A stretch of 64,000 bases of DNA, taken from Planctomycetaceae bacterium (lineage in GTDB: Bacteria > Planctomycetota > Planctomycetia > Pirellulales > Pirellulaceae). Under the pieces are notes generated by a model. The model saw only the letters and a list, made by a program, of their open reading frames with translations. It had not been told where the DNA came from and ran no database searches. How positions within the stretch are numbered: position 1 is the first letter of the stretch; every line of letters starts with the position of its first letter. The DNA is taken from contig PKCN01000267.1 of the NCBI GenBank assembly GCA_002862205.1, forward strand, positions 1-64,000. The letters run 5' to 3'. This document shows, in pieces, positions 8,020 to 18,171 of this stretch. The translations under genes and the position numbers were made by a program.

Positions 8020-9945
8020 ATGGCGAACGCAAAAGCCAATTTTAATGGATTGCAGATTGCTGCTCTGGAGAGCAGGCGTGCTGATGATATGGACCGCTTG
8101 ATCTCCAAGATGGGCGGTATTGCCCACGTCAGTCCCTCCATGCGGGAGGTGCCGATTGAGCCCAACCGTGGTGCGATCGATTTCGCGTACCGGCTGATGA
8201 CTGGGCAGGTGAGTGTTGTGATTCTGATGACAGGTGTGGGATTTCGTTATTTATTGCGATCAGTTGAGAAACATGTCGATCGGCAGCGATTTCTTGATTC
8301 GCTTTCGGACGTTGTCACGATTTGCCGGGGGCCCAAGCCTGCAGCGGCGTTGAGAGAGGTCGGTATTAAGGCCACTTATCGTGTGCCGGAGCCGAATACA
8401 TGGCGGGAACTGCTACGGACCATCGATTCCGAGGTCGCTATTGCCAATCAAGTCGTGGGTCTGCAGGAATATGGAGTTACCAATGCATCTTTGATTGCAG
8501 GTTTGGAAGCACGGGGGGCAACCGTGGAGCCAGTCCAGGTTTATGGCTGGGAATTTCCCCAAGACACGACGCCATTGGAAGAAAATATCAAGTCCCTGGC
8601 TGCGGGGCAGAGAGATATGTTGCTGCTGACCAGTGCTCATCAGGTCGTAAATATGCTGAGAATGGCAGAGCAACTCAATCTGGTAGAGTCGTTGCGACAG
8701 GGTTTGCATGGGACCGTAATTGCTTCGATCGGACCGACCACCACGCAAATGCTGGAGGAGTGCGATATTCATGTCGATATGGAACCCAGCCATCCTAAGA
8801 TGGGGCATCTGGTGACCGAAGCAGCACAGCGAGGAGTGAGTTTGGTGGAATCTAAAAAACGTGGTTTTGCGGCATCACCGCCGATTGCCAATCTTGAGCA
8901 TCCTTCCAACGCCAGCCTGTTCATGAGGGCATGCCGCGGAGAACCGACTGAAAGGACCCCCGTCTGGTTGATGCGACAAGCTGGGCGATACATGGCTGAG
9001 TACCGGGAGGTGAGGGCCAAGCAGAGTTTTCTTGAACTCTGCGGACAGCCCAAACTGTGCAGCGAGGTAATGTGCACCGCTGTTGATCGCTTGGGAGTCG
9101 ATGCAGCGATCATCTTCTCTGATCTTCTGCCCATTCTCGTTCCGATGGGATTCGACCTCGAGTTCGCGAAAGGTGATGGCCCCGTGATCCATAATCCTGC
9201 ACGCGATCTGGCTGATGTGAAACGCGTTCGAGGTTTGAACGCACCGCAGGAACTGGACTTTGTCTACGAAACGGTTCGACAAACCCGAGCTGATATTCCA
9301 GAGTCAATTCCTGTCATAGGATTTGCTGGTTCCCCGTTCACGCTCGCCAGTTACGCCATCGAGGGTGGAGGGAGTAAACAGTACGTCAACACAAAAAAAC
9401 TCATGCGGAGCAAATGTGGTGGCTGGAGTCTGCTCATGGAGAAATTGTCCGAGGCAATCACGGTTTACCTCAATCATCAGATCGCAGCGGGGGCACAGTG
9501 CGTGCAGTTGTTTGACAGTTGGGCCGGGTGCCTATCCCCCAATGATTACACGACCTTCGTGCTGCCATGGATGAAACAGATCATCGCCGGTATCACTCCG
9601 GGCGTCCCTGTGATCAATTTCGCAACCGGCAATCCTGAACTGCTGCCACTATTGAGGGGTGACCGCAGGACTGTCGTTGGTGTTGATTGGCGAATTCCTC
9701 TCGATGTCGCTTGGCAGCGGATTGGGCATGATTGTTCGGTGCAGGGAAATCTCGATCCCGCTGTTCTGCTTGCCGAACCGGATGTCATTCGTAACGCGGT
9801 GGATGAACTGCTGCGTTCGGTTGATGGCCGTCCCGGCCACATCTTCAACTTGGGGCATGGGGTTTTTAAGGAGACACCCGTGGAACACGCCATCGCATTG
9901 GTAGAGGCAGTCAAAGATCTATCGCAGCGGCCGACCGAAGATTAG
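8020..9945 (+). CDS. hemE: Fused uroporphyrinogen-III synthase (HemD) and uroporphyrinogen decarboxylase (HemE)
   Basis: One 641-residue reading frame joins two successive haem-pathway enzymes. Residues 1 to about 270 resemble HemD, which closes hydroxymethylbilane to uroporphyrinogen III. They have the two-lobed Rossmann-like fold with motifs such as ALESRRADDM, LMTGVGFRYLL, LLTSAHQV and IGPTTTQML. Residues about 290-640 are a full-length HemE, which decarboxylates uroporphyrinogen III to coproporphyrinogen III. It carries the signature WLMRQAGRYMAEYRE, IIFSDLLPI, GFAGSPFTLASY and FNLGHGVF. The linker is short. ATG 8005 is an alternative start five codons earlier. No other haem genes flank it, so the fusion is likely the only local source of both activities. 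Confidence 0.93.
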   Translation: MANAKANFNGLQIAALESRRADDMDRLISKMGGIAHVSPSMREVPIEPNRGAIDFAYRLMTGQVSVVILMTGVGFRYLLRSVEKHVDRQRFLDSLSDVVTICRGPKPAAALREVGIKATYRVPEPNTWRELLRTIDSEVAIANQVVGLQEYGVTNASLIAGLEARGATVEPVQVYGWEFPQDTTPLEENIKSLAAGQRDMLLLTSAHQVVNMLRMAEQLNLVESLRQGLHGTVIASIGPTTTQMLEECDIHVDMEPSHPKMGHLVTEAAQRGVSLVESKKRGFAASPPIANLEHPSNASLFMRACRGEPTERTPVWLMRQAGRYMAEYREVRAKQSFLELCGQPKLCSEVMCTAVDRLGVDAAIIFSDLLPILVPMGFDLEFAKGDGPVIHNPARDLADVKRVRGLNAPQELDFVYETVRQTRADIPESIPVIGFAGSPFTLASYAIEGGGSKQYVNTKKLMRSKCGGWSLLMEKLSEAITVYLNHQIAAGAQCVQLFDSWAGCLSPNDYTTFVLPWMKQIIAGITPGVPVINFATGNPELLPLLRGDRRTVVGVDWRIPLDVAWQRIGHDCSVQGNLDPAVLLAEPDVIRNAVDELLRSVDGRPGHIFNLGHGVFKETPVEHAIALVEAVKDLSQRPTED

Positions 9946-10174
9946 CCATATGATGCGGCCCATTAGCGGGATTTTGATGCCGAATGCCGCCCGAGCAGCA
10001 GGCTTGGCAGAAAGGCGTTGGCAGGATCTTGCTCCCTGCCGGTGAGGCGGAGCGAAAGTGACGGTAGTACCGCTTTTTGCGGTGCTGTGGGTTCCCAGAA
10101 AGGGGGTTAAGCGTCAGCATTGCAGATGCCGAAACATCCATAGGGCCGGTTCCTTTCCCTCGTGGCAGTTTCAA

Positions 10175-10438
10175 ATGTGGCGTTCTATTTTCATCGCAGT
10201 CGGGATCATGGCGATCATCATTGGCTTGGAATGCCTCCTGATCGATAGTGCAAACTTCTATTCTGCCTCTGATACCGAGGCGGGTGCATTCGTCAATCCG
10301 GTCGCCGCTCCGACGTCCAATGTGCAGCAATGGCGTCCCAAGGAGTGGTTTCCGTGGGTGATTTTGAGCGCTGGTGGTATTACTGTGTTGTATGCCGTCA
10401 CTTTGCCAAAGCGGTTTGGTGGTGCCAGCACCGCGTGA
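10175..10438 (+). CDS. Small membrane protein of unknown function
   Basis: From the internal ATG at 10175 the gene encodes 87 residues with two membrane spans. The first is at the N-terminus (IFIAVGIMAIIIGLECLLI) and the second near the C-terminus (WFPWVILSAGGITVLYAV). A polar loop between them contains WRPKEW. The longer ORF start at 10058 adds 39 residues that do not look like protein. I do not know a function. The clean two-span layout and the two tryptophan-rich turns suggest a real gene. It lies alone between the haem fusion and the LysR regulator. Confidence 0.6.
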   Translation: MWRSIFIAVGIMAIIIGLECLLIDSANFYSASDTEAGAFVNPVAAPTSNVQQWRPKEWFPWVILSAGGITVLYAVTLPKRFGGASTA

Positions 10439-10544
10439 GCAAACTCTCGTGGGTTGACGAATACGTCATCTGAACCTACCTTGCATTAATCTCGCTGCGG
10501 GCTGTGTGCCGCAATATTAGTTTTTTTAATGCACGGGAATCGTC

Positions 10545-11519
10545 TTGCAGCTTCGCACGCTGGAACTCTTCTGCACCATTGCCGAACACCGCAGCTTTTC
10601 CAAGGCTGCGGTGCTTCATCATTTGACCCAGGGTGCAGTGAGTCAGGCGATGCAGCAATTGGAGGAGTCGGTCGGTGTCCAGCTGATTGATCGTTCCAAG
10701 CGGCCGTTGATTCTTACTCCGGCTGGAAAGACCTATTTGAGTGGTCTCCGCGGTATTTTGCGGAGTTACGAGCGGCTTGAACAGGAAGTCCGCAGCACCA
10801 GTCGACAGCTCAGCGGGAAGGTATCCATTGGAACCATTGTTTCGGTGGGGCTCAGTTACATGCCGGAAGCCAGTGAGGCATTTGGCCGCTTGCATCGAGA
10901 TGTTGAGGTGAGGACTGACTTTGGGTCCAACGACCGGGTCTTTGAAATGACAGCCGAAGGCGAGGTTGACTTTGGGCTGGTCAGTTTTCCTCACAGCAAT
11001 AAAGACATTCAGTTTGTGCTCTGGCAGCAGGAACCGATGAGGCTTGTATGTTCATCGGAGCATCCGCTTGCCATACAAAACGAGGTTTCTCTTTCGCAGC
11101 TATCTGGGATCAAGATGGTTTCATTTGATCGTGGCTTGCAGTTACGACAAGAGATAGATCGCTGTTTGGCGAAAGCAGGAATTGCGGCCAACGTATGCAT
11201 GGAATTTGATAACGCGGACTCGATGATCCGGGCGATTCAGGCCAGTCGAGGCATTGGGATTGTCCCGGAAGCGGCGGTACGCCGCGAAACAGCGAACGGC
11301 TCGTTACGAGTTGTTGCGTGTCGAGAATTGCGCATGACGCGTCCTCTTGGCATTATTTTCCGTCGAACTGGCCGACTCAGTCGGGCAGCCAGTGAGTTTG
11401 GTTCCCTGCTTTTGGGGCGACCGCTTGAGGCGGGTAAACGAGTGAAATCCGGCAGCGGGAAGCTGACCGTGGAAGCGGCCACGATTGAGCCAGAAACTGG
11501 TTCGTCAGTCGTCGTCTGA
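10545..11519 (+). CDS. LysR-type transcriptional regulator
   Basis: The first 60 residues form a typical LysR winged helix-turn-helix (LRTLELFCTIAEHRSFSKAA, then QGAVSQAMQQLEESVG). Residues 90-300 form the two-lobed periplasmic-binding-like effector domain. The start is TTG at 10545, placed so that the helix-turn-helix begins at residue 2; the nearby ATG is in another frame. The gene lies immediately upstream of gltB on the same strand, so it may control gltBD, as LysR-type GltC does in Bacillus. That link is inference from position. The tail (about residues 285-324) is low-complexity. Confidence 0.92.
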   Translation: MQLRTLELFCTIAEHRSFSKAAVLHHLTQGAVSQAMQQLEESVGVQLIDRSKRPLILTPAGKTYLSGLRGILRSYERLEQEVRSTSRQLSGKVSIGTIVSVGLSYMPEASEAFGRLHRDVEVRTDFGSNDRVFEMTAEGEVDFGLVSFPHSNKDIQFVLWQQEPMRLVCSSEHPLAIQNEVSLSQLSGIKMVSFDRGLQLRQEIDRCLAKAGIAANVCMEFDNADSMIRAIQASRGIGIVPEAAVRRETANGSLRVVACRELRMTRPLGIIFRRTGRLSRAASEFGSLLLGRPLEAGKRVKSGSGKLTVEAATIEPETGSSVVV

Positions 11520-11535
11520 CAGATGCAAATTGCTG

Positions 11536-11585
11536 TGCTGCAGTGGCGGGCGGTGGATCGCCTTGGTGTTCACTGTCCTGCAGCA
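11536..11585 (+). promoter_or_regulatory. Possible hairpin in the gltB leader
   Basis: In the 118 bases between the LysR gene and gltB, TGCTGCAG (11536-11543) is complementary to CTGCAGCA (11578-11585). Inside, CAGTG and CACTG offer an overlapping alternative pairing, and GGCG/CGCC can form a small inner hairpin. The element would lie in the leader RNA or act as a DNA site. No function is shown; chance pairing is possible. Confidence 0.25.
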
Positions 11586-11637
11586 GAGATTCGGACGCCG
11601 AGTGATGACGGATCCCATCAGGATAAGAAAGTCAAAA

Positions 11638-14600
11638 ATGACCGAGAGTACTATGAAGAAACAGTTTCATTTACCACCCGCGCAGGGGCTCTATGATCCT
11701 GAGCTTGAAAAAGACGCGTGTGGTGTGGGATTCATTGCCCACATCAAGGGTGTGCCAAGCCATCAGAACGTTCTCGATGCAGACCAGATTCTGCAGGCCA
11801 TGGACCACCGTGGTGCGTGTGGTTGTGAGTCCAATACTGGTGACGGTTCTGGCATCATGTGTGGCTTGCCCCACAAGTTTCTGGCCAAGGTGGCTCAGCA
11901 GGATTTGGGGGTTGAATTACCCAATCCGGGGCGATTTGCAGCAGGACTGGTGTTCTTGCCAGAGGACGAATCTGAAAGGGCATTTTGCAAAGAAACGATT
12001 CAGAAGCTTGTGACCGATGCGGGGCAGCTGTTGATCGGTTGGCGAGATGTTCCGCAGATGGCGGATTTTGCTGATATTGGACCAACGGCCCGCACCAGCG
12101 AACCGCGGATAGAACAACTGTTTGTTGGAGCAGAGGATGGTCTTGAGGGTGAAGCCTTCGAACGCAAACTCTACATGATTCACAAGCAGGCGAGCCATTT
12201 GCTGCGTGGCAGTGATGAATTGAAGCAGGCCTTGATGTTTTACATTTGCTCATTGAGCACCAAAGTCATCATTTACAAGGGCATGCTGACCCCAGCGCAG
12301 GTACTTCCGTATTTTCCAGACCTCAGGGATGAGGATTTTGAAACCCATCTGGCGATGGTGCACAGTCGTTTTTCGACAAACACTTTCCCAAGTTGGGACC
12401 GCGCACAGCCTCTCCGATTCATGAGTCACAATGGTGAAATCAACACGCTGCGCGGTAACAAAAACTGGATGAGAGCTCGGGAAGGATCCGCCAAGAGTGC
12501 ATTGTTTGGCGACGACCTGGAAAAACTTTTTCCCGTCGTTGAACCTCACTGCAGTGATTCTGGAACGTTTGACAACGTCCTCGAATTCCTGTTGATGAAT
12601 GGTCGTACGCTGCAGGAGGCAATCATGATGATGGTTCCTGAAGCCTGGCAAAAGCATGAGACGATGCCGGAAGAAAAGCGTGCCCTCTATGAGTACTTTT
12701 CATGCATGATGGAACCCTGGGACGGGCCTGCATCGATCGCGTTCACCGATGGACAGTACATCGGTGCGACGCTTGATCGAAATGGTCTTCGACCCAGTCG
12801 CTATTACATTACCCACGATGATCGTGTGATCATGGGAAGCGAGGTTGGTGTACTGCCGGTGGATCCGGCGATTGTCAAGGAAAAGGGGCGTCTGCAACCC
12901 GGCAAAATGTTCCTCGTCGATTTTAAGGCGGGCCGTTTGATTCCTGACGAAGAACTGAAGAGCGATTTTGCAAGAGTCAAGCCGTACGGAACATGGTTGA
13001 AAGAACAGCGGATCCGCTTGGTTGATCTTCATCCTGAAATGGAGCCACACGGATTTGATAGTGATTCGCTGCTGCCACGTATGCAGGCTTTCGGGTACAC
13101 GGCGGAAACCATGAAATTCATGCTTCGCCCACTTGTTGAGCAGTTGCGTGATCCCGTTGGATCCATGGGCAATGATAGCGCCATCGCGTGTCTCAGCGAC
13201 AAGCCACGCATGATTTATGACTACTTCAAACAACTTTTCGCACAGGTGACTAACCCATCGATCGATTCCATTCGAGAAGAGGTCATCATGTCACTGGAGT
13301 GCTACATCGGGCCAGAAAAAAATCTTCTGGAGGTCAGTCCGGACCATTGCCATCGTCTGTTGGTCGATCATCCGATCTTGACCAACGAAGAGATTGCAGC
13401 CTTGAAGCACCTCAACAACAAAGGCTGGAAGAGCCGCGTGATCGATATCACTTTCGATCGCAGCGAGGGCAAGTCCGGTTTGCGAAAAACGCTTTCCCGG
13501 ATTGCAACTGAAGCAGAGGTGGCAGCGGACGAAGGGATTGAGATGCTGGTGCTCAGTGATCGCTTGATGGGACAGGATCGCGTTCCGGTCAGTGCATTGA
13601 TGGCAGTCGGTGCCGTTCACCATCACCTCGTGAAGCAAGCCAAAAGAACCCGGATCGGGCTTGCAATCGAAACCGGTGAAGCGCGTGAGGTGCACCATCA
13701 CTGCTTGCTGATTGGTTACGGGGCAGATGCGATCAATCCCTATCTGGCCTTCGAATCGTTGTGGCAAGCCAGACGTGACGGGCTGATGGATCCGTCGCTT
13801 GACGATGACAAGGTCGTCGCTGCCTACCGAAAAGGTGTCGGCAAGGGCATGCTGAAAGTCATGGCGAAAATGGGAATCAGTACGCTGCAAAGCTATAAGG
13901 GGGCGCAGATATTTGAGGCTCTCGGATTGAAAAATGAGGTGATCGATGTCTGCTTTGTCGGTACGGCAAGTCGTATTCAGGGGGTCTCTTTCGATGTGAT
14001 TGCTGAGGAGACTCTACGAAGACACAATCTCGGCTTTCCGGAGAACGTTGACAGTCGGTTGAAGCAACTGCCCAACCTCGGGGAGTATCACTGGCGAGCT
14101 GAGGGTGAGAAGCATGCCTGGTCGCCTTTGTCCATTTCCAGCCTGCAGGTCGCTGCACGCAAGAATGACGAGAGCGAGTATTGGAAATTCGCTCAGGCAA
14201 TCAATGAGGACAGTCGCAATCGTTGCACGCTCCGCGGGTTGTTGGAATTCGACGACTCAGCAGCCACATCCGTTCCGATCGAGGAAGTGGAGGCTGCGAG
14301 CGAAATCGTCAAACGGTTCTGCACCGGTGCGATGAGTTTTGGCAGTATCAGTGCGGAGTCGCATGAGACGCTTGCCATTGCCATGAACCGCCTCGGCGGA
14401 AAAAGCAATACAGGAGAGGGTGGCGAAGATCCGATCCGTTTTCAGACCCTTGATAACGGGGACTCCAAACGCTCCGCGATCAAACAGGTTGCGTCAGGTC
14501 GTTTTGGTGTGACCATTGAGTATCTCGCCAATGCGGATGAAATTCAGATCAAAATTTCTCAGGGTGCCAAGCCGGGCGAAGGTGGCGAGTTGCCGGGGCG

Positions 14601-16206
14601 TAAAGTGGATACCAACATTGCCCGAATTCGCTACAGCACGCCGGGGGTTGGTCTGATCAGTCCACCGCCGCATCACGATATCTACTCGATCGAGGATCTT
14701 GCACAATTGATCCATGATTTGAAGAATGCAAATCGTGCCGCCCGGATCAGTGTAAAACTGGTCAGCGAGGTTGGCGTGGGCGTGATTGCCTCTGGTGTTG
14801 CCAAAGCGCACGCGGATCATATTCTGATTTCGGGAGATACCGGCGGTACGGGGGCCTCTCCATTAACGAGTATCAAACATGCTGGTTTGCCATGGGAGTT
14901 GGGGATCGCTGAAACGCATCAGGTGCTTGTGCTCAATGACCTTCGCAGTCGCGTCGTTCTGCAAACTGACGGTGGATTGAAAACTGGTCGAGATGTTGTG
15001 GTCGCCGCATTGTTGGGGGCAGAGGAGTTCGGATTCTCAACAGCACCCCTTATCACTTTGGGTTGCATTATGATGCGGAAGTGTCATTTGAATACCTGCC
15101 CCGTGGGTATCGCGACACAGGATCCTGAGCTGAGGAAGAAATTCAATGGCAAACCAGAGCATGTCGTCAACTATCTGTTCATGGTTGCAGAGGAAGCAAG
15201 ACGAATCATGGCTGAGCTCGGATTTCGAACCATCGATGAGATGGTTGGTCGCAGTGATGTGTTGAAGACGGACAAAGCTATCAATCACTGGAAAGCGGAC
15301 GGGCTCGATCTGACTTCGGTGCTGATGCCGGCGAGCAAGCCACACGATGACGTGGGTGTCATCTGTTCACAGGCTCAGGATCACGCTTTGGAGAAATCTT
15401 TGGACCTGACTGTTTTGCTGGAGAAGGCAAAGCCGGCAATTGAAACCGGAGAGTCGGTCACGATCAGAACTCCGATTGTAAATATCAATCGCACTGTTGG
15501 GACCATCCTGAGTAACGAGGTGGCCAAGCGATATGGTCAGAAAGGCTTGCCCGAAGGAACCATCCGCATTGAATTGGTCGGGTCAGCTGGTCAGAGCTTG
15601 GGGGCGTTTCTGTCCCACGGCATCACCATTGATCTGGAGGGCGATGCAAATGATTACGTCGGCAAGGGGCTGAGTGGTGGACGGATCGTCATTTATCCAC
15701 CTGCAGCGAGCAGTTTCATTGCTCATGAAAATATTTTGATCGGCAACGTCTGCTTGTACGGAGCGACAAGCGGCGAAGCATTTTTCCGAGGTCGGGCCGC
15801 CGAGCGGTTCTGTGTGCGTAACAGTGGTGCCCGCACCGTCGTTGAAGGTGTTGGTGATCATGGTTGTGAGTACATGACTGGCGGACGTGTGGTTGTGCTC
15901 GGCCCCACCGGTAGGAACTTCGCCGCAGGAATGTCCGGGGGAATTGCCTACATTTGGGACCGGGATGGCGATTTTAACCTCAATTGCAATTTGGCAACCG
16001 TGGAATTGGAGAGTCTCACCGACGCCGAGGAAGAGGCCGAGATTCAATCCTTAATTCAAAGTCACGTTGAACTGACAGGCAGTGTCGTGGGAGCAGAAGC
16101 GTTGGCGAATTGGCCACAGTTCATCAGCCAATGCATCAAAGTGATGCCGACAGATTACAAACGTGTTTTGAATGAATTGAAAACACAGACAGCTGCGAAT
16201 GCTTGA
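11638..16206 (+). CDS. gltB: Glutamate synthase, large (alpha) subunit
   Basis: The large subunit of NADPH-type glutamate synthase transfers the amide of glutamine to 2-oxoglutarate. Starting at ATG 11638, a 27-residue propeptide precedes Cys28 in DACGVGF, the N-terminal nucleophile of the class II amidotransferase. The FMN-binding synthase domain follows a central domain. Cysteines in CIMMRKCHLNTC (near residue 1143) hold the 3Fe-4S cluster, and the C-terminal GXGXG beta-helix region ends the protein. The 1522-residue length matches the family. ATGs at 11605 and 11653 are alternatives. I prefer 11638 because AGGATAAGAAAG lies at ribosome-binding distance. The ORF track start at 11485 runs into the LysR gene and is not used. 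gltD follows 76 bases later. Confidence 0.97.
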   Translation: MTESTMKKQFHLPPAQGLYDPELEKDACGVGFIAHIKGVPSHQNVLDADQILQAMDHRGACGCESNTGDGSGIMCGLPHKFLAKVAQQDLGVELPNPGRFAAGLVFLPEDESERAFCKETIQKLVTDAGQLLIGWRDVPQMADFADIGPTARTSEPRIEQLFVGAEDGLEGEAFERKLYMIHKQASHLLRGSDELKQALMFYICSLSTKVIIYKGMLTPAQVLPYFPDLRDEDFETHLAMVHSRFSTNTFPSWDRAQPLRFMSHNGEINTLRGNKNWMRAREGSAKSALFGDDLEKLFPVVEPHCSDSGTFDNVLEFLLMNGRTLQEAIMMMVPEAWQKHETMPEEKRALYEYFSCMMEPWDGPASIAFTDGQYIGATLDRNGLRPSRYYITHDDRVIMGSEVGVLPVDPAIVKEKGRLQPGKMFLVDFKAGRLIPDEELKSDFARVKPYGTWLKEQRIRLVDLHPEMEPHGFDSDSLLPRMQAFGYTAETMKFMLRPLVEQLRDPVGSMGNDSAIACLSDKPRMIYDYFKQLFAQVTNPSIDSIREEVIMSLECYIGPEKNLLEVSPDHCHRLLVDHPILTNEEIAALKHLNNKGWKSRVIDITFDRSEGKSGLRKTLSRIATEAEVAADEGIEMLVLSDRLMGQDRVPVSALMAVGAVHHHLVKQAKRTRIGLAIETGEAREVHHHCLLIGYGADAINPYLAFESLWQARRDGLMDPSLDDDKVVAAYRKGVGKGMLKVMAKMGISTLQSYKGAQIFEALGLKNEVIDVCFVGTASRIQGVSFDVIAEETLRRHNLGFPENVDSRLKQLPNLGEYHWRAEGEKHAWSPLSISSLQVAARKNDESEYWKFAQAINEDSRNRCTLRGLLEFDDSAATSVPIEEVEAASEIVKRFCTGAMSFGSISAESHETLAIAMNRLGGKSNTGEGGEDPIRFQTLDNGDSKRSAIKQVASGRFGVTIEYLANADEIQIKISQGAKPGEGGELPGRKVDTNIARIRYSTPGVGLISPPPHHDIYSIEDLAQLIHDLKNANRAARISVKLVSEVGVGVIASGVAKAHADHILISGDTGGTGASPLTSIKHAGLPWELGIAETHQVLVLNDLRSRVVLQTDGGLKTGRDVVVAALLGAEEFGFSTAPLITLGCIMMRKCHLNTCPVGIATQDPELRKKFNGKPEHVVNYLFMVAEEARRIMAELGFRTIDEMVGRSDVLKTDKAINHWKADGLDLTSVLMPASKPHDDVGVICSQAQDHALEKSLDLTVLLEKAKPAIETGESVTIRTPIVNINRTVGTILSNEVAKRYGQKGLPEGTIRIELVGSAGQSLGAFLSHGITIDLEGDANDYVGKGLSGGRIVIYPPAASSFIAHENILIGNVCLYGATSGEAFFRGRAAERFCVRNSGARTVVEGVGDHGCEYMTGGRVVVLGPTGRNFAAGMSGGIAYIWDRDGDFNLNCNLATVELESLTDAEEEAEIQSLIQSHVELTGSVVGAEALANWPQFISQCIKVMPTDYKRVLNELKTQTAANA

Positions 16207-16282
16207 TCCTGCATGACAGGGACGTAGTTGTTTTTTTATCGCACCAATAAAATCATCGACCTTCATTGAAGGAAAAACTAAC

Positions 16283-17794
16283 ATGGGTAAGCCAACCGGT
16301 TTTAAAGAATTCGACCGCAAGAAAGTACCTTGGCGCCTTCCAGTGGTACGCATCAACGATTACGACGAGATTTATACTGAGCCACGAGTGGAGCACTTGC
16401 AGGATCAGGGAGCGCGCTGCATGGACTGTGGTGTACCGTTCTGTCAATCGACAACTGGATGTCCGATCGATAACCTGATTCCGGAGTGGAATGACCTGGT
16501 TTATAACAATCGTTGGAAAGAAGCCAGCGAGCGTCTGCATAAGACCAATAATTTCCCCGAATTCACCGGCCGAACCTGTCCTGCTCCCTGCGAGGGTTCG
16601 TGTGTGCTTGGAATCACGAATCCACCCGTCACGATTAAGAATATCGAAAATGCGATTATCGATCGCGCGTGGTCAGAGGGATGGATCAAACCTAGTCCGC
16701 CTTCCAGTCGGACAGGGAAATCCGTGGCCATTGTTGGAAGTGGGCCTGCTGGATTATCGGCGGCGGATCAATTGAATAAAGTGGGGCATTGCGTCACTAT
16801 TTATGAGCGGGCTGATCGTATTGGTGGATTATTGCAGTACGGCATCCCCAACATGAAACTCTCTAAAGAGGCTGTGCAACGTCGTGTCGAAAAAATGACT
16901 CAAGAGGGAGTCAAGTTTGTTACGGGCGTTGACATTGGCAAAGATATTTCAACGAGTGATTTGCAGCAGGACTTTGATGCTGTTTTACTTGCCTGCGGTG
17001 CCACCAAGCCTCGTGATTTACCACTCCCAAACCGGGAAGCTGATGGTGTTGTCTTCGCGATGGATTTCCTCACTGGTAATACCAAGCAGATGGTGCACGG
17101 TGATGCTAATAGTGAGAAGTTTATCAGTGCGGAAGGCAAGGACGTGATTGTGATTGGGGGTGGTGATACTGGGACTGACTGTGTCGCAACGAGTATTCGT
17201 CATGGTTGTCGAAGCCTGGTCAACTTCGAATTGTTACCCAAACCACCCGAGGAGCGAGCCTCTGACAACCCATGGCCCGAATGGCCACGGATTTTTCGTG
17301 TGGACTATGGTCATGAAGAAGCGGCGGCCAAGTTTGGGCATGATCCACGACACTATCAATTACTAAGTAAAGAATATCTTCTTGATGAAACTGGTAAGCT
17401 CCGGGGAATCAAAACCGTCCAGGTTGCGTGGAGCAAGAAGGATGACGGTGGCTGGTCGATGAGCGAAGTGGAAGGCTCTGAGAAAGAATGGCCAGCACAA
17501 TTGATCCTGTTGGCGATGGGATTCCTCGGACCCGAGCAGTATGTTGCTGAAGCGGCGGGGCTCGAAGTTGATCCTCGAAGCAACTTCAAAGCTGAGCACG
17601 GCCACTTTGCGACGAATGTGGATGGCGTTTTTGCTGCCGGGGATTGTCGCCGCGGACAAAGCCTTGTTGTCTGGGCGATTAATGAGGGTCGAGGAGCAGC
17701 ACGAGCAATCGATATCTATCTGCAGGGATACAGTGATCTGCCGGCTCCAGGCCAGACGATGGGTACCTCGATGGAAGTTACCATGCAGGGATGA
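16283..17794 (+). CDS. gltD: Glutamate synthase, small (beta) subunit
   Basis: GltD takes electrons from NAD(P)H through FAD and passes them to GltB. The 503 residues contain the N-terminal cysteine clusters that ligate the 4Fe-4S centres (CMDCGVPFC at 46-54, and CPAPCEGSC near 99-107). They also contain the FAD Rossmann motif [10 protein letters not shown] near 152, a second dinucleotide motif [10 protein letters not shown], and the closing FAD motif [17 protein letters not shown]. An AAGGA ribosome-binding sequence precedes ATG 16283. The pair with gltB is almost certainly one operon, closed by the terminator at 17866. Confidence 0.97.
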   Translation: MGKPTGFKEFDRKKVPWRLPVVRINDYDEIYTEPRVEHLQDQGARCMDCGVPFCQSTTGCPIDNLIPEWNDLVYNNRWKEASERLHKTNNFPEFTGRTCPAPCEGSCVLGITNPPVTIKNIENAIIDRAWSEGWIKPSPPSSRTGKSVAIVGSGPAGLSAADQLNKVGHCVTIYERADRIGGLLQYGIPNMKLSKEAVQRRVEKMTQEGVKFVTGVDIGKDISTSDLQQDFDAVLLACGATKPRDLPLPNREADGVVFAMDFLTGNTKQMVHGDANSEKFISAEGKDVIVIGGGDTGTDCVATSIRHGCRSLVNFELLPKPPEERASDNPWPEWPRIFRVDYGHEEAAAKFGHDPRHYQLLSKEYLLDETGKLRGIKTVQVAWSKKDDGGWSMSEVEGSEKEWPAQLILLAMGFLGPEQYVAEAAGLEVDPRSNFKAEHGHFATNVDGVFAAGDCRRGQSLVVWAINEGRGAARAIDIYLQGYSDLPAPGQTMGTSMEVTMQG

Positions 17795-17865
17795 GAAGAG
17801 ACATTCAGAGGTTGCCACCCGAGGCTCAGTGAAGTTTTTTATTCATGACCGAAGTGGTTGTCACT

Positions 17866-17898
17866 AAGCCCTCCCTTGATTTGGGTGGGCTTTTTTTC
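17866..17898 (+). terminator. Rho-independent terminator after gltBD
   Basis: AAGCCCTCCC pairs with GGGTGGGCTT (one mismatch) around a short TTGATTT loop, followed by seven Ts. It lies 72 bases past the gltD stop. The next 270 bases, to 18171, hold a small hairpin (TGCGTG-AAA-CACGCA near 17965) but no gene. Confidence 0.9.
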
Positions 17899-18171
17899 CG
17901 CATCCAGGCCCGTCTGTGAATGCAGTTTGCAGCCGGATGTTGTCGGTTTGCAGAATGGAACCTCTGCGTGAAACACGCATTCTCTGCGTTATCAGGGACC
18001 CAGGGTAGAAGCTGACATTGACATCACCCAAGCTCGCGTCCTACCGTCCCACAGTCCGGCAAAGTTACGTTAATTTACGTCAGCTTTACCGATTTTATGG
18101 ATTCGTTCAACGCTGAACGCCGATGACTCAGATCGAGTCAGTACGGAATTCATGTGTCATAGGTTGGCAGG

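Noticed and set aside
13291-13890. 199-residue minus-strand ORF
   Set aside because: It is antisense to gltB, which is identified beyond doubt.
17965-17979. Hairpin TGCGTG-AAA-CACGCA as a terminator
   Set aside because: It has no T-run and lies after the strong gltBD terminator. It is short enough to be chance.
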